Below are positions 63,892 through 64,000 of a DNA stretch of 64,000 nucleotides, piece after piece. Each line of letters opens with the position of its first letter. The stretch's first letter is position 1. A program made the position numbers and the translations under genes. The stretch lies in NCBI RefSeq assembly GCF_009708075.1, contig NZ_WMBT01000003.1:310001-374000 (forward strand), given 5' to 3'. This DNA comes from Paracoccus lichenicola. GTDB taxonomy: Bacteria > Pseudomonadota > Alphaproteobacteria > Rhodobacterales > Rhodobacteraceae. The notes beneath the pieces are model-generated. The model saw only the letters and a program-made list of their open reading frames with translations, searched no databases and was not told the DNA's origin.

Positions 63892-64000
63892 GCCCCGAGC
63901 GAGCGTAAACCCAGGAAGCCCATCCTAGGGGAAGAACGAACCGACAACAATTCTTGAATCGCGGCCTGGCCTTGGCATTTCAAGGCGTTCCGGGACAGGA

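Overview
The window is a chromosomal segment of a high-GC alphaproteobacterium, most likely a Paracoccus or close relative (Rhodobacterales). The signs are gene order (lptG-lptD-surA-pdxA-rsmA; DUF4167-prmC-prfA; ugpBAEC), a di-heme cytochrome c peroxidase behind an FNR-type box, and a dispersed GGATATTT 3'-end element. I found no tRNA, rRNA, CRISPR array, insertion sequence or prophage gene. Coding density is very high, many genes overlap by 1-8 bases, and no gene-free stretch exceeds 300 bases.

Layout. 1-6008: LPS export (lptG 3' end, lptD), the periplasmic chaperone surA, pdxA and rsmA. 6045-8964: DUF4167 protein, prmC and prfA on the minus strand. 9073-12710: an agmatinase-like ureohydrolase, cytochrome c peroxidase, then rpsF-rpsR-rplI. 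12873-17083: a betaine-homocysteine-type methyltransferase, two membrane proteins, a radical SAM protein and a YghU glutathione transferase. 17280-19346: ilvC facing two tandem Lrp/AsnC regulators. 19396-24982: ygiC/ygiB-like genes and a complete YehZYXW-type osmolyte ABC transporter. 25233-33125: the glycogen operon glgB'-glgC-glgA-glgX-glgP (minus strand). glgB has lost its catalytic core through several in-frame deletions. A GH13 alpha-glucosidase is divergent from it. 35108-42033: a LysR regulator and several VOC-fold, flavin-reductase, pirin and hydrolase genes that look like a quinone/electrophile or aromatic detoxification island. It includes an apparent dioxygenase-hydrolase fusion. 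42295-51706: assorted enzymes, a TetR-controlled RND efflux pair, and an operon with a small tail-anchored protein. 51800-55244: Lrp and Rrf2 regulators and a tightly overlapping fRMsr-GFA-LysE-RluA operon. 55305-58987: a two-component system cotranscribed with DUF2478, TusA and AEC-transporter genes. 58991-63093: ugpBAEC glycerol-3-phosphate uptake behind a clear double Pho box. 63271-63891: a membrane-anchored Mrr-like nuclease.

The most unusual signals are non-coding. (1) A ~215-bp multi-hairpin element occurs three times, each time between two convergent genes. (2) A hairpin plus GGATATTT element occurs six times, mostly just after stop codons. (3) Palindromic GTAGGGTG repeats supply the TAG stop codons of the two genes they separate. 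(4) Four candidate operators can be read directly: Pho boxes before ugpB, an FNR box before the peroxidase, and inverted repeats at the LysR and TetR genes, with a weaker palindrome before the Rrf2 gene. The main protein-level oddities are the shrunken glgB, the dioxygenase-hydrolase fusion, the RGD-repeat tail on ribosomal protein S6 and the 73-residue tail-anchored protein.
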